Program-made: the position numbers and the translations under genes
In this document: positions 38,728-38,885 of the stretch, piece by piece
Numbering within the stretch: the stretch's first letter is position 1
How the letters are laid out: each line of letters opens with the position of its first letter
Notes under the pieces: model-generated
What the model saw: only the letters and a program-made list of their open reading frames with translations
Databases searched by the model: none
Told to the model about the DNA's origin: nothing
DNA from: Pseudomonadota bacterium
Lineage (GTDB): Bacteria; Desulfobacterota; Desulfobulbia; Desulfobulbales; SURF-16
Length of the DNA stretch: 38,885 bases
Assembly: GCA_018897105.1 (NCBI GenBank)
Contig: JAHILF010000137.1
Coordinates: forward strand, 1 to 38,885
Direction: 5' to 3'

Positions 38728-38751
38728 CAAGCCTGATGGGGATGAACAAAC

Positions 38752-38885
38752 CATGCCTATCCGGTTAGCACAGGTTGGCTTTGGGGGTATGATTCTGGCA
38801 TGTCGGATATACCTCCGTACTCTGTTGAAGTTTCAGCAGCTCTTCCCTGATGAGACGGCCTGCGCCCGCTATCTGAAGCGTATCC
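38752..38885 (+). mobile_element. Left part of a second copy of the IS1595-like element, cut by the window end
   Basis: These 134 bases are identical to the reverse complement of 57-190. They include the terminal inverted repeat and, from the ATG at 38753, the same transposase N-terminal reading frame with Phe-Pro-Asp-Glu and Tyr-Leu-Lys-Arg. The window stops before it can be seen whether this copy is a full-length insertion sequence or the same short derivative as at the left end. The two copies point outward, in inverted orientation, enclosing the whole 38.6-kb segment. Confidence 0.8.

Larger units (their letters stand above)
38426..38751. other. Gene-free repeat-rich stretch before the right-hand element
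   Basis: No gene is seen. The stretch is made mostly of palindromic repeats, described separately: REP-like units (38489-38560) and an ATTCCGGC inverted repeat (38676-38727). Confidence 0.6.

Noticed and set aside
1-38885. CRISPR arrays, tRNA or rRNA genes, riboswitches, prophage genes
   Set aside because: Looked for on both strands; the only regular repeats are the 54-bp coding repeat, the 8-bp arrays and the REP-like palindromes, none of which has spacer structure, and no tRNA or rRNA pattern was recognised.

Overview
The window looks like chromosomal DNA from a free-living, anaerobic Gram-negative bacterium, most likely a Desulfobacterota (deltaproteobacterial) lineage close to Desulfobulbales. 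This is inference. It rests on the moderately high GC coding style, a Tat-exported DUF362 protein next to a membrane polyferredoxin, a cytoplasmic two-cluster ferredoxin protein, an Mbh-ordered Mrp antiporter operon, a CoA-transferase/GNAT fusion and several PAS/GAF signalling proteins. No rRNA, tRNA, CRISPR array, prophage or plasmid gene was seen.

Layout. 1-190 is a compact transposon derivative with terminal inverted repeats; the first 134 bases of an identical copy, in opposite orientation, close the window at 38752-38885, so the window probably corresponds to a contig or segment bounded by repeats. 453-7234 carries a DUF423 membrane protein, a small lipoprotein, a Cys-rich protein of unknown function, an iron alcohol dehydrogenase, a YqaA-type membrane protein, a PAS-PAS hybrid histidine kinase and a ferredoxin-like protein. 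7306-10064 (minus strand) holds a LOG-family nucleotide hydrolase and an ABC-2 exporter. 10284-17502 is one tightly overlapping eight-gene operon for a multisubunit Na+/H+ antiporter: MrpE, F, G, an MrpA-C-terminus/MrpB fusion, MrpC and three MrpD-like subunits. 17604-18924 has an exported acidic repeat protein and a paralogue of the Cys-rich protein.

18942-23677 (minus strand) holds a CoA-transferase/GNAT fusion, a stand-alone GNAT and an AT-richer two-gene cassette, an AAA ATPase plus a TOPRIM-like protein, that resembles anti-phage modules of the AbiL/RloAB/PARIS type. 24129-27843 holds the DUF362/polyferredoxin pair and a REC-PAS protein ending in a double CxxC module. 27859-29172 is a scarred zone with REP-like palindromes, the orphan last 25 codons of an NtrC-type regulator, a possible membrane-protein fragment, a short reading frame interrupted by an in-frame TGA with a SECIS-like hairpin, and a small orphan gene. 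29321-38425 carries a three-domain M1-peptidase/ChaN/PDZ exported protein, two adjacent SF2 helicases (HrpB and an XPB-like enzyme) and a GAF-GAF histidine kinase. REP-like palindromes follow, then the right-hand transposon copy.

The points I consider most worth following are the ATPase/TOPRIM-like cassette, the two Cys-rich paralogues with identical Cys/His spacing, the third antiporter subunit that has lost its TM5 glutamate, the possible selenocysteine codon at 28624, and the M1-ChaN-PDZ fusion.
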